From: Bradyrhizobium sp. CCGUVB1N3 | GTDB lineage: Bacteria; Pseudomonadota; Alphaproteobacteria; Rhizobiales; Xanthobacteraceae | DNA: 64,000 nt | Reading direction: 5' to 3' | Assembly (NCBI RefSeq): GCF_024199925.1 | Contig: NZ_JANADR010000001.1 | Span: 5,893,501-5,957,500, forward strand | Part shown: positions 40,073 through 48,531 of the stretch, piece after piece | Position numbering within the stretch: the first letter of the stretch is position 1 | Layout: each line of letters starts with the position of its first letter | Translations under genes and position numbers: made by a program | Notes under the pieces: generated by a model | What the model was told of the DNA's origin: nothing | Database searches by the model: none | Seen by the model: only the letters and a program-made list of their open reading frames with translations

Positions 40073-40219
40073 ATGCCCAGCCTGTTCCGCTTCCTGACGG
40101 TCGTCGCCGTGCTCGCCGGTATCGTCTATGGCGTGATCTTCGCGCTGGCGAATTTCGTCAGCCCCAAGTCGCGGGAAATGACGGTGACCATCCCGCCTGA
40201 CAAATTTCTCAAGAAATAG
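40073..40219 (+). CDS. 48-residue single-pass membrane protein
   Basis: An ATG at 40073 opens a 48-codon frame (MPSLFRFLTVVAVLAGIVYG, then VIFALANFVSPKSREMTVTI, ending PPDKFLKK) that stops at TAG 40217-40219, 17 bases before xerD. One hydrophobic segment covers residues 7-28 with a short polar C-terminal tail. I recall similar short proteins upstream of xerD in related rhizobia, which raises the likelihood that it is real, but no function is known. It is probably co-transcribed with xerD. Confidence 0.65.
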   Translation: MPSLFRFLTVVAVLAGIVYGVIFALANFVSPKSREMTVTIPPDKFLKK

Positions 40220-40236
40220 CGGCTAGCCTAGAAGGC

Positions 40237-41229
40237 ATGCCCGCAAAACCCTCCGATACCCAACTGACCGGCCTGTTCCTCGACATGCTCGCGGCGGAAC
40301 AGGGCGCCGGCGCCAACACGCTCGACGCCTACCGGCGCGACCTCACCGACTTCTCCGACTTCCTCGGCCACAAGGGCGAGGATTTCATTGGCGCGGACAC
40401 GCAAGGCTTGCGCGACTATCTCGCCGATCTCGATACGCGCGGGTTCAAATCGACCAGCGTCGCCCGCCGCCTGTCGGCGATGCGGCACCTGTTTCGCTTC
40501 CTGCTCAACGAGCGGATCCGCAGCGACGATCCCGCCGCGATCCTGTCGGGACCGAAGCGCGGCCGCGGCCTGCCAAAGGTGCTGTCGATTGCCGACGTCG
40601 ATCGCATGCTGAGGCGCGCCAAGGAGCTGAGCGAGGCGGCGGACGCTTCGTCCTCGCAGCGGCTGCGCAGCTTGCGGCTCTATTGCCTGCTGGAAGTGCT
40701 CTACGCCACGGGCCTGCGCGTCTCCGAGCTGGTGTCGCTGCCGCGCTCGGCCGCAAAACGCGACGCGCGCATGATCGTGGTGCGCGGCAAGGGCAACAAG
40801 GAGCGCCTGGTGCCGCTCAACGAGGCCGCGCGTCAGGCGATGGCGGATTATCTCGCCGCGACGGACGCGGCCAAAGGCGACACCAAGGGCGACGGCAAAG
40901 GGGACGGCAGGTCGAGCAAGAAAGGCAGCCTCGCCGCCTCGAAATGGCTGTTTCCCTCCTTCGGCGAGAGCGGCCACCTGACGCGGCAGCATTTTGCCCG
41001 CGACCTGAAGGAGCTCGCTGTCGCCTCCGGCCTTCAGGCGCGCCTCGTTTCACCCCACGTGCTTCGCCACGCCTTCGCCAGCCACCTCCTGCACAACGGC
41101 GCCGACTTGCGCATCGTGCAGACCCTGCTCGGCCACACCGACATCTCGACGACGCAGATCTACACCCATGTGGTGGAGGAGCGGCTGAAGAGCCTGGTGC
41201 GCGACCTGCACCCGCTGGCGGAGAAATAA
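40237..41229 (+). CDS. xerD: Tyrosine recombinase XerD
   Basis: A 330-residue XerD/XerC-type site-specific recombinase that resolves chromosome dimers at dif with its partner. Catalytic residues are R161 (ATGLRVSEL), K185 (VRGKGNKER), H274 and R277 (HVLRHAF), H300 (LLGHTDIS) and the nucleophile Y309 (TQIYTHV). The core-binding SAM-like domain covers about residues 10-110. A Lys/Gly/Asp-rich insertion of about 20 residues (211-230) makes it longer than E. coli XerD (298 residues). It follows the 48-residue membrane protein, without phage genes nearby, so it is the housekeeping recombinase. Confidence 0.92.
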   Translation: MPAKPSDTQLTGLFLDMLAAEQGAGANTLDAYRRDLTDFSDFLGHKGEDFIGADTQGLRDYLADLDTRGFKSTSVARRLSAMRHLFRFLLNERIRSDDPAAILSGPKRGRGLPKVLSIADVDRMLRRAKELSEAADASSSQRLRSLRLYCLLEVLYATGLRVSELVSLPRSAAKRDARMIVVRGKGNKERLVPLNEAARQAMADYLAATDAAKGDTKGDGKGDGRSSKKGSLAASKWLFPSFGESGHLTRQHFARDLKELAVASGLQARLVSPHVLRHAFASHLLHNGADLRIVQTLLGHTDISTTQIYTHVVEERLKSLVRDLHPLAEK

Positions 41230-41235
41230 GGTCTC

Positions 41236-41374
41236 GTGCCCCGGACGCGGGGCAGCACGACAGTGATGCGCCGCAGAGCCGGGGCCCAGACTGCTTGCTA
41301 GGTCTCGGCTCTGCGCAGCAGCGTACTGGACGATGCTTCGCATCGCCAGGACACGCTGCAGCGCGTCCGGGACG
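41236..41374. repeat. Extragenic palindrome, family E (GTGCCCCGGACGC)
   Basis: GTGCCCCGGACGCGG and CGCAGAGCCGGGGCCCAGAC on the left oppose GGTCTCGGCTCTGCGCAGCA and CTGCAGCGCGTCCGGGAC on the right. Related copies lie at 59105-59224 and 60114-60246. The interval 41230-41566 between xerD and accA holds this element and no gene I can support. Confidence 0.7.
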
Positions 41375-41566
41375 CGAAGATCTCGCCCGACCGTTAACAC
41401 CATCCGCCTTGACTTCGGCCGTTTCTCCGCAGAAAGAGCCGTCTCCTGCCCGTGATTTGGCGCGCTGCGTCGGTGTGCACAAGCCAACTCATTGAAGAAG
41501 CTACACTTCTATCCGCGGCCCCAAATCCGTTTCGCCTCCTCGCCCCGTCCTCCTTATATTGAACCG

Positions 41567-42529
41567 ATGCCAGACCACATGCGCAGCTATCTCGATTTCG
41601 AAAAGCCCGTCGCCGAGCTCGATTCCAAGCTCGACGAATTGCGCGCGCTCTCGGCCTCCGGCACCGATATCGCCGAGGAGGTCGGCAAGATCGAGGACAA
41701 GGCCGGGCAGGCGCTCGCCGACCTCTATGCGAATTTGACGCCATGGCAGAAGACGCTGGTCGCGCGTCACCCGCAGCGGCCGCACTTCTCCGACTTCATC
41801 AAGGGCCTGGTCACGGAATTCACCCCGCTCGCCGGCGACCGCAAGTACGGCGAGGACGAGGCGCTGGTCGCAGGCTTCGGCCGCTTCCGCGGCGAGGCGA
41901 TCTGCGTGATGGGCCAGGAAAAGGGCGATTCCACCGAGAGCCGCATCAAGCACAATTTCGGCATGGCGCGGCCTGAAGGCTATCGCAAAGCGGTCCGGCT
42001 GATGGAGATGGCCGAGCGCTTTGGCCTGCCCGTGCTGTCGATCGTCGATTCTGCCGGCGCCTATCCCGGCATCGGCGCGGAGGAGCGCGGACAGGCCGAA
42101 GCCATTGCGCGCTCGACGGACGCCTGCCTGTCGCTGGGCGTGCCGAACGTTGCGATCATCACCGGCGAGGGCATGTCGGGCGGCGCGATCGCGATCACCA
42201 CCGCAAACCGCGTCCTGATGCTGGAGCACGCGATCTACAGCGTGATCTCGCCGGAGGCCGCCTCCTCGATCCTCTGGCGCGACGGCACCAAGGCCCAGGA
42301 AGCCGCCAACAGCATGAAGATCACGGCCCAGGACATGCTGCGCTTCGGCGTCATCGACAGCATTTTGAAGGAGCCGGTCGGCGGCGCCCATCGCGACGCG
42401 GCCGCCATGATCGCCACCACCGGCGAGGCGATCGAGCAGGCCTTCAATGAGCTGCGCAACCTGGACGCCGACGCCATCCGTAAGCAGCGCCGGCAGAAAT
42501 TCCTCGAAATCGGCCGGAAACTGGGGTGA
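41567..42529 (+). CDS. accA: Acetyl-CoA carboxylase carboxyltransferase subunit alpha
   Basis: A 320-residue AccA from ATG 41567 (MPDHMRSYLDFEKPVAELDS); the ATG four codons later (41579) is equally plausible, while the frame to 41492 adds an unsupported leader. With AccD it transfers the carboxyl group from biotin to acetyl-CoA, the first committed step of fatty acid synthesis. Typical segments are WQKTLVARHPQRPHFSDFIK, IDSAGAYPGIGAEERGQ-like IVDSAGAYPGIG, and GEGMSGGAIAITTANRVLML forming the oxyanion region. Single gene; accD is usually elsewhere. Confidence 0.95.
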   Translation: MPDHMRSYLDFEKPVAELDSKLDELRALSASGTDIAEEVGKIEDKAGQALADLYANLTPWQKTLVARHPQRPHFSDFIKGLVTEFTPLAGDRKYGEDEALVAGFGRFRGEAICVMGQEKGDSTESRIKHNFGMARPEGYRKAVRLMEMAERFGLPVLSIVDSAGAYPGIGAEERGQAEAIARSTDACLSLGVPNVAIITGEGMSGGAIAITTANRVLMLEHAIYSVISPEAASSILWRDGTKAQEAANSMKITAQDMLRFGVIDSILKEPVGGAHRDAAAMIATTGEAIEQAFNELRNLDADAIRKQRRQKFLEIGRKLG

Positions 42530-42548
42530 TTCCGCGCATTTTGGCGCC

Positions 42549-42647
42549 GTAGGGTGGGCAAAGCGAAGCGTGCCCACCATTGCCAACCACATGGACGGAT
42601 AGAATGGTGGGCACGGCGCGCGAAGGGCGCGCCTTTGCCCACCCTAC
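42549..42647. repeat. Extragenic palindrome, family F (GTAGGGTGGGCAAAGCG)
   Basis: GTAGGGTGGGCAAAGCGAAG and CGTGCCCACCATT on the left oppose AATGGTGGGCACGGCGCGCG and TTTGCCCACCCTAC on the right. This GTAGGGTGGGC element is familiar from many bacterial genomes. The rest of the gap to 42985 contains no gene I can support and must hold the promoter of the L,D-transpeptidase gene. Confidence 0.8.
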
Positions 42648-42985
42648 ACAACTAAAGGAGCGCTGCGCTGCGTCCGGGGCACGAGAGATCGCCCGAAATG
42701 GCCCACTAACACCCGATTAACCCTTTCTTCGCCCGAATCGGCGATCCCGGCCGTAATTAGGCCGTTACGCCCTGATTTAGTCTTTGTTGACCATCCCTAT
42801 GGGGCAACGGGCTCGTGATCCGCGCTTGGGTTGCGACGGTTTGGCCCAGAGGGTAAGATTTTAATCAATGGCTTCAGGGCATAAGCGCTGGGGCTTGGTC
42901 TGCAAAAAACCCGTCAATCGCGGGTCCGGATCGCCGGTCAGGCCATGCTCCAGAAGTGGGGTTTTCGCTGACATGCCCGGTGAGT

Positions 42986-44575
42986 ATGGGGTCCGTCTTG
43001 ATTTCTAGCTCGCTAGCACGCGCGCTTTTGACGTCGGTTGCGCTTGTCGCCAGCGTGCTGCTGGCCGGCTGCGACACCGACCAGGTTTCGCTCGCGACCA
43101 ACGCCAAGGCCAACCAGCCCGTCTCGCCGAAGCTTCTCGCCGCGATGACCGAGAAGGACATGGATCTGCAATCGCCGATCCTGGTCCGCCTGTTCAAGCA
43201 GGAGGCCGAGCTCGAGGTCTGGAAGCAGACCCGCTCCGGCCAGTTCGCGCTGCTCAAGACCTATCCGATCTGCCGCTGGTCGGGTGATCTCGGGCCGAAG
43301 GTGCGCGAAGGCGACCGCCAGGCGCCCGAGGGGTTTTACTCGATCAACCCCAGCCAGATGAATCCGCAGTCGGCCTATTATCTCTCGTTCAACACCGGCT
43401 ATCCCAATGCGTTCGACCGCGCGCTCGGCCGGTCCGGCTCGCAGCTGATGGTGCACGGCGACTGCTCCTCGCGCGGCTGCTACGCGATGACGGACGAGCA
43501 GATCGCGGAGATCTATTCGCTCGGGCGCGAATCCTTCTTCGGCGGTCAGAAGGCGTTCCAGTTCCAGGCCTATCCGTTCCGGATGACGCCGGTGAACATG
43601 GCCAAGCACCGCAACAATCCGAACATGGCCTTCTGGAAGATGATCAAGGAAGGCAATGATCATTTCGAGGTGACGCGACAGGAGCCGAAGGTTGACTTCT
43701 GCGAGAAGAAATACGTCTTCGACGCCTCCAAGACGCCGGGTGCCACGCGCGATCCGGTGTTCGATGCCTCCGCAAAGTGCCCCGCCTATGTGATTCCTGA
43801 AGACGTCGCGAACGCGGTGCGCGAGAAGCAGGAGAAGGACGAGGCGGAATACGCAAGACTCGTCTCTCGCGGAACGCCGGTTGCGCGCATGAACACCGGC
43901 ATCGACGGCGGCATGAACAAGGTGTTCGCTGCGAAGATTCCGGAGGGCTCGACCGGCCTGTCCGAGGGCGCCGAAGGCTCGACGCTCCAGATGCTTGCGA
44001 TGTCGAAGGCGCCCGGCACGATCCCCGGCTCGGTCAATCCGCCGAGGCCGAATCTCGAGCCTGTCGCCGCAAGCCCGCAGAGCGAGCCGGTCGTCGCCGT
44101 CCCATCGCAGGCCAGCAACACCCGCGTCGCCGCCGCCGCGCCGGCTGATAAGTCCCAAGACAATTCGCAAGGCGGCGGCTTCTTCTCCGGCCTTGCCCGC
44201 AAGATGGGCATGGGTAGTGCCGACACCACGGCAACCGCATCGCCGCCGCCGGCTACCACCGCTTCGGCAACTCCGCCCACGGCGGCATCCCGGCTGAAGG
44301 CCGCGGTGACCCGGTTTGTGCCGGGACACGGCACGGCCAAGGACGCCAGCAAGGACGCGCCCAAGGAAACAGCCAAGGAAGCGGCCAAGCCGGTCGCAGC
44401 CGCCAAACCCGCCGATCCGAAGCCCGATACGCGCGTCGCCGCATCACGCCCGCCGCTGAAGCCCTCAGTGTCGGATAGCGCGGCTGCTGCCGGCAGCAAA
44501 GACGCGCAGCTCGCAGGCGCTGCGCCGGTGATGTCGTCGAACTCGTTCGACAGCCGGTTCGGGGCGGTGAAGTAA
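42986..44575 (+). CDS. Lipoprotein L,D-transpeptidase (YkuD/YafK type)
   Basis: A 529-residue protein from ATG 42986 (MGSVLISSSLARALLTSVAL), whose signal peptide ends with the lipobox LLAGC (Cys 29); an ATG ten codons upstream is also possible. The YkuD catalytic domain runs to about residue 200 with H157 and the nucleophile C165 in HGDCSSRGCYAM. L,D-transpeptidases make 3-3 peptidoglycan cross-links or attach proteins; the closest named relative is YafK/DpaA, which can cleave lipoprotein-peptidoglycan links. The last 250 residues are an Ala/Pro/Lys-rich tail (AKDASKDAPKETAKEAAKPV), unusually long for the family. Tethered to a membrane on the periplasmic side. Confidence 0.85.
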   Translation: MGSVLISSSLARALLTSVALVASVLLAGCDTDQVSLATNAKANQPVSPKLLAAMTEKDMDLQSPILVRLFKQEAELEVWKQTRSGQFALLKTYPICRWSGDLGPKVREGDRQAPEGFYSINPSQMNPQSAYYLSFNTGYPNAFDRALGRSGSQLMVHGDCSSRGCYAMTDEQIAEIYSLGRESFFGGQKAFQFQAYPFRMTPVNMAKHRNNPNMAFWKMIKEGNDHFEVTRQEPKVDFCEKKYVFDASKTPGATRDPVFDASAKCPAYVIPEDVANAVREKQEKDEAEYARLVSRGTPVARMNTGIDGGMNKVFAAKIPEGSTGLSEGAEGSTLQMLAMSKAPGTIPGSVNPPRPNLEPVAASPQSEPVVAVPSQASNTRVAAAAPADKSQDNSQGGGFFSGLARKMGMGSADTTATASPPPATTASATPPTAASRLKAAVTRFVPGHGTAKDASKDAPKETAKEAAKPVAAAKPADPKPDTRVAASRPPLKPSVSDSAAAAGSKDAQLAGAAPVMSSNSFDSRFGAVK

Positions 44576-44615
44576 AGCGGCGTCTTCCCTCGTCGCGGCC
44601 AGCAACACATTCGGC

Positions 44616-44738
44616 CGTCATTCCCCGCGAAAGCGGGGAATCCAGTATTCCAGAGACAGCGCGAGGATACGGCGGCGTACTGGGTCGCCCGGTCCCGGCT
44701 ACGCCATGGCTTCGCCGGGCAGGCAAGCCGGGCGACGA
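44616..44738. repeat. Extragenic palindrome, family G (GTCATTCCCCGCGAAAGCGGGG)
   Basis: Begins with a perfect small hairpin TTCCCCGCGAAAGCGGGGAA and continues to TGGGTCGCCCGGTCCCGG and CAAGCCGGGCGACGA, a second stem. A GGGTCGCCCGGTCAAGCCGG stretch at about 53162-53185 is related. It separates the convergent transpeptidase and livF genes. Confidence 0.65.
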
Positions 44739-44798
44739 CTCGCTGAGTGCGCGCACCGCCTTTTCCCGCCCGACAGGTTGGGGGGCACCCGAAATTCC

Positions 44799-45500
44799 CT
44801 ACGGCGCCAGATATCGCAGCAGCTCCGGATTGCCCCTCACCTCCCCCGCCGCGCCTTGCAGCGCGACGCGGCCGCGGTCCAGCACGTAGGCGTAGTCGGC
44901 GACGCGGAGCGCGAGGTCGAGGTGCTGCTCGACGATGATGACGGCGATCTGCTTGGCAAGCTCGATCAGGCGCTCGGTGATCTCCTCGATGACGCCGATC
45001 CAGACGCCCTCGGTCGGCTCGTCTAGCAGCAGCAGCTTTGGATCGCCCAGCATGGCGCGGCCGATGGCGAGCATCTTGCGCTCGCCGCCGGAGAGCGTGC
45101 CGGCGGGCTGGTCGAGGCGCTGGCCGAGCTTCGGGAAGATGGTCAGCACGCGGTCGACGGCAGAGGAGTCCTTGGCTGCGAGCGAACCCACGGCGAGATT
45201 GTCTCGGACCGACAGGCGGGCGAACACCGAATGCTCCTGCGGCACGTAGCCGATGCCGGCGCGCACGCGCTCTTGGGTCGCGCGGCGGCTGATGTCGCGA
45301 CCGTCGAAGGCGACCTCGCCCTTCCACGCCGGCAGCTCGCCGACGATGGTCTTCATCAGCGTGGTCTTGCCGGCGCCGTTGCGGCCGAGCACGGCGACGC
45401 CGCCGCGCCAGGGAATGCCGAGGCTGACGTCGAACAGCACCTGGCTGCGGCCATAGCCGGCGTCGAGATGCTTGATATCGAGAAATTCTTGCTCAGGCAC
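44799..45500 (-). CDS. ABC transporter ATP-binding protein, LivF type
   Basis: A 233-residue ATPase of the branched-chain amino acid/amide/urea transporter class. Walker A is GRNGAGKTT (39-47), the signature is LSGGERKMLAIGRAML, Walker B is LLLDEPTEGVW. The closing HLDLALRVADYAYVLDRG is LivF-like. It hydrolyses ATP for the permease pair LivH/LivM encoded upstream. It is the last gene of the seven-gene leftward operon and overlaps livG by eight bases. Confidence 0.92.
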   Translation of the reverse strand: MPEQEFLDIKHLDAGYGRSQVLFDVSLGIPWRGGVAVLGRNGAGKTTLMKTIVGELPAWKGEVAFDGRDISRRATQERVRAGIGYVPQEHSVFARLSVRDNLAVGSLAAKDSSAVDRVLTIFPKLGQRLDQPAGTLSGGERKMLAIGRAMLGDPKLLLLDEPTEGVWIGVIEEITERLIELAKQIAVIIVEQHLDLALRVADYAYVLDRGRVALQGAAGEVRGNPELLRYLAP

Positions 45501-46227
45501 GGCGCAGATAAATCTCCTGGACGGATTTGTTGGCCTGGATCTCGGACACCGTGCCGGATGCCAGCACCTTGCCCTGGTCGAGCACGGTGAGGCGGTCGCA
45601 GATGTCGCGGATGAAATCGAGATCGTGCTCGACGATGACGAGCGAGCAGTGATTTTTGATCGGCTGCAAGAGTTCGCCGGTGACGCGGCGCTCCTCGAGG
45701 CTCATGCCGCCCGTGGGCTCATCGAGCAGCAGAAGCCGCGGTCGGCCGGCGAGCGCCATCGCGATCTCCAGCCATTGCTGCTGACCGTGCGACAGCGTCG
45801 CCGCCGCATCGAAGGCGCGGTTCGCAAGACGGAACTGCGTCAGCATCGCCATGACCTGGTCGTGCAGCGCACCACGCGTGCGCGAGAACACGAGATCGAA
45901 CAGCGAAGACTGAGCCTGCAGCGCGAGCAAGATGTTGTCGTAGAGCGTGAGCGTCGGCAGCACGCTCGTGATCTGGAATTTCAGGCTCATGCCGGCCCGC
46001 GCGCGCTCGGTCGGCGTGAACGCGGTGATGTCGGCGTTGACGAAACAGACCTTGCCCTGCGTCGGCACTTCGGCGCCCGCGATGCATTTCATCAGCGTGC
46101 TCTTGCCCGAGCCGTTCGGCCCGATCAGGCCGTGAAACTCGTTCTCGCCGACGGTGAGCGCAGCACCGTCGAGCGCGGTGAGCTTGCCGAAAATCTTGGT
46201 GATGCCCGCAGCTTCAAGAAGCGGCAT
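45493..46227 (-). CDS. ABC transporter ATP-binding protein, LivG type
   Basis: A 244-residue ATPase. Walker A is GPNGSGKSTL (39-48), the signature is LSHGQQQWLEIAMALAGRPR, and Walker B is LLLDEPTGGMSLEERR; SHGQ rather than SGGQ is common in LivG proteins. It forms the second nucleotide-binding subunit of the amide/urea-type importer. It overlaps livM by 14 bases upstream and livF by eight downstream. The substrate is set by the binding protein three genes upstream. Confidence 0.92.
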   Translation of the reverse strand: MPLLEAAGITKIFGKLTALDGAALTVGENEFHGLIGPNGSGKSTLMKCIAGAEVPTQGKVCFVNADITAFTPTERARAGMSLKFQITSVLPTLTLYDNILLALQAQSSLFDLVFSRTRGALHDQVMAMLTQFRLANRAFDAAATLSHGQQQWLEIAMALAGRPRLLLLDEPTGGMSLEERRVTGELLQPIKNHCSLVIVEHDLDFIRDICDRLTVLDQGKVLASGTVSEIQANKSVQEIYLRRA

Positions 46228-47305
46228 TGCGCTTCTCCTTCAGCTTCGCACCAAAGCTGCCGACGCGCTCGCGCTCCCCTAACACGAAGCTGATCAGGCC
46301 GAGGGGGCGGAACAGGATGACGAGCAGCAGCAGCACGCCCAGGATGATCGGCCAGATGTCGCGATAATTGTCCGACAGCCAGAAGCTGACGCCTTCGATG
46401 ATGACGGTGCCGATGACGGCGCCGATCAGCGTGCCGGAGCCGCCGAACAGCACGTAGAGCACGACCTGGGTGGAGACGACGACGCCGACCATGTTGGGCC
46501 AGACAAAACCCTCGTGAAAGGCATAGAGGCTGCCGGCAAGGCCCGCGATGGTGCCGCCGACCGCGAACACGATGGCCTTGAGATGCTGCGCCTTGTAACC
46601 GAAGAAGGCGATGCGCTGCTCGTTCTCGCGCAGGCCCGCAAGCGCCAGGCCGAATTGCGAGCGAACCAGGAAGCGGCACAGGAGGTAGGCGACGACGAGA
46701 ATGCCGAGCGTGAGATAGTAAAAGACCGGTCCTTCCGAGAATTCGTAGGAGCCGAGCGTCATCGGCGAGATCGAGGGGATGCCGTTCTGGCCGCCGAGAT
46801 AATACCAGCCGCGCGCCAGGCGATCGGCGGCGTAGGAGCCGGTCAAGGTGCCGAGCGCGACGAAGATCACGCTCGAGGGATGCCGGCCGAGCAGCAGGAA
46901 GCCGCCGAGCAGCAGCGCGAAGGTGAGGCCGATGATCGTGCCCGCGGGCAGCACCAGGAAGATGTTGGTGATGTCGAGGTCGCGCGCCAGCAGCGCCACG
47001 CCGTAGCCGGCCGAGCCGAAGAACAGGGCCTGGCCAAAGCTCATGATGCCGGCATAGCCCCAGACGAGGTCGAACGACAGCGCGAACAGCGCCAGGATGA
47101 TGACGCGGGTCGCGAACACCGTGAGATAATCCTGGAGCACGAACGGCGCGATGAGCGCCGCGAGCAGCACAAGGCCCTCGACGATCGGCAGGACCTTTCG
47201 TCCCGAGGCTGCCTGCCGCGCTTCGCTTTCAGCCATCGCACCGTCCGGTTCGTCGCCGACATCGGCGTCGATGGCTTCTCTTACCACACTCATCGACTTC
47301 AGCAT
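46214..47305 (-). CDS. ABC transporter permease, LivM type
   Basis: A 363-residue integral membrane protein of the LivM family, starting with a polar leader of about 35 residues before the first helix (VEGLVLLAALIAPFVLQDYL). Conserved stretches are WGYAGIMSFGQALFFGSAGY and GFVWPNMVGVVVSTQVVLYV, with GGSGTLIGAVIGTVIIEGVS near the end as the coupling loop region. It pairs with the LivH permease two genes upstream. The binding protein precedes it by six bases. Confidence 0.92.
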   Translation of the reverse strand: MLKSMSVVREAIDADVGDEPDGAMAESEARQAASGRKVLPIVEGLVLLAALIAPFVLQDYLTVFATRVIILALFALSFDLVWGYAGIMSFGQALFFGSAGYGVALLARDLDITNIFLVLPAGTIIGLTFALLLGGFLLLGRHPSSVIFVALGTLTGSYAADRLARGWYYLGGQNGIPSISPMTLGSYEFSEGPVFYYLTLGILVVAYLLCRFLVRSQFGLALAGLRENEQRIAFFGYKAQHLKAIVFAVGGTIAGLAGSLYAFHEGFVWPNMVGVVVSTQVVLYVLFGGSGTLIGAVIGTVIIEGVSFWLSDNYRDIWPIILGVLLLLVILFRPLGLISFVLGERERVGSFGAKLKEKRNAAS

Positions 47306-47311
47306 TCCGTC

Positions 47312-48529
47312 TCAGCACTCCTTGGGGTCGACGAGCCCGTCGCTGCGCCCGACGATCTCGTAATTGCCGCCCTTGGCCACCGCCGTATACATCTTCATCT
47401 TGCAGTGGCGCTTGCCCGGCACCATCTCGGCCGGCCCGCCCGGACCTTCCGCGATCTTGGCGTGGTCGAGGGCTGCTGCGACCGACTCGCGGTCGATCTT
47501 GCCGGCTTCCTTGACGGCGGCTTCCCACAGCTTCAGGCCGCGATAAGTGCCGGTCGCGGCACTGCCGGCAGCGAACAGGAAGTTGCCGGGGAAATCCTTC
47601 TCATAGGCCGCCTGGATCCTGGCGTTGACCGGATCCTCCTTGGTCAGCACCTTGAAATAATCGAGGCAGCTCGCGAGACCCTCGATCTCGTTCGCCTGGT
47701 TGATGTTGAGCGTGTTCTCATCGTAGTAGACGCAGGCAAGCCTTCCGCCGTTCTTGAGGAAGCCCGCTTCATAGAGCTGCTTGAAGAACGGACCGACGCC
47801 GGGCGGGATGACGGTGTTGAAGACGACGTCGACCTTGTTGGAGATGATGCGGTTGACGGTCGCCGAGAAATCGATCTGGTCGAGCGGATAGTATTCCTCG
47901 AACACCACCTCGCCGCCGTTGGATTCGATCACCTTGCGGGCGTAGACGTTGAGCGTGTGCGGCCAGACATAGTTGGCGCTCGGCAGCGCGAATTTCTTGC
48001 CGCCGTTCTTGATCAGCCAGGGGATGAACTCGTCGCACTGCTGCGCCGGCGTCGGCCCGGTGCAGAACAGATAGGGCGTGCACTCCTTGCCCTCGTAGAG
48101 CTGCGGATAGATGTAGAGCGTCTTGCCGCGCGCCACGATCGGGTCCTTGATCGCGTTGCGCATCGACGAGGTGATGCCGCCCAGCACCATGTCGACCTTG
48201 TCGCGCTGGATCAGCTTGCGCACGTTGCCCACCGCAACGGATTCGTTCGAGGCGGTATCCTCGATATACAGCTCGAGTGGCCGGCCCAGCAGGCCGCCGG
48301 AATTGTTGATTTCCTTGATCACCATTTTTGCGACGTTGGCGTCGGCATTGCCGGCATAGGCAATCGGGCCGGTGAGGTCGGTCGCAATGCCGACCTTGAT
48401 CGGGCCCTCCGCGGCGTTCGCCCAGTCGGGGCGGATCACCCAGCTGGTGGCGCCGGTCGCGATCGCGCCGGAGGCAAAGGCGAAATTCGAGAGGAAGCGG
48501 CGGCGGCTGAGATTGACGCGATCGAACAT
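47312..48529 (-). CDS. Periplasmic amide/urea-type ABC substrate-binding protein
   Basis: A 405-residue type I periplasmic binding protein with a Tat-type signal, SRRRFLSNFAFASGAIATGA (residues 8-27). The fold opens IKVGIATDLTGPIAYAGNAD and continues with LYIEDTASNESVAVGNVRKL, as in the UrtA/FmdD/AmiC group that binds urea or short amides rather than leucine. The pairing with an amidase and an AmiC-like sensor favours an amide substrate. Tat export implies folding before transport, unusual for binding proteins but seen in rhizobia. Situated between the two permease genes of the operon. Confidence 0.9.
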   Translation of the reverse strand: MFDRVNLSRRRFLSNFAFASGAIATGATSWVIRPDWANAAEGPIKVGIATDLTGPIAYAGNADANVAKMVIKEINNSGGLLGRPLELYIEDTASNESVAVGNVRKLIQRDKVDMVLGGITSSMRNAIKDPIVARGKTLYIYPQLYEGKECTPYLFCTGPTPAQQCDEFIPWLIKNGGKKFALPSANYVWPHTLNVYARKVIESNGGEVVFEEYYPLDQIDFSATVNRIISNKVDVVFNTVIPPGVGPFFKQLYEAGFLKNGGRLACVYYDENTLNINQANEIEGLASCLDYFKVLTKEDPVNARIQAAYEKDFPGNFLFAAGSAATGTYRGLKLWEAAVKEAGKIDRESVAAALDHAKIAEGPGGPAEMVPGKRHCKMKMYTAVAKGGNYEIVGRSDGLVDPKEC

Positions 48530-48531
48530 GA

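Noticed and set aside
40237..41229. Integrase marking a prophage or integrative element
   Set aside because: The protein is the housekeeping XerD type, and no phage genes or attachment repeats accompany it.
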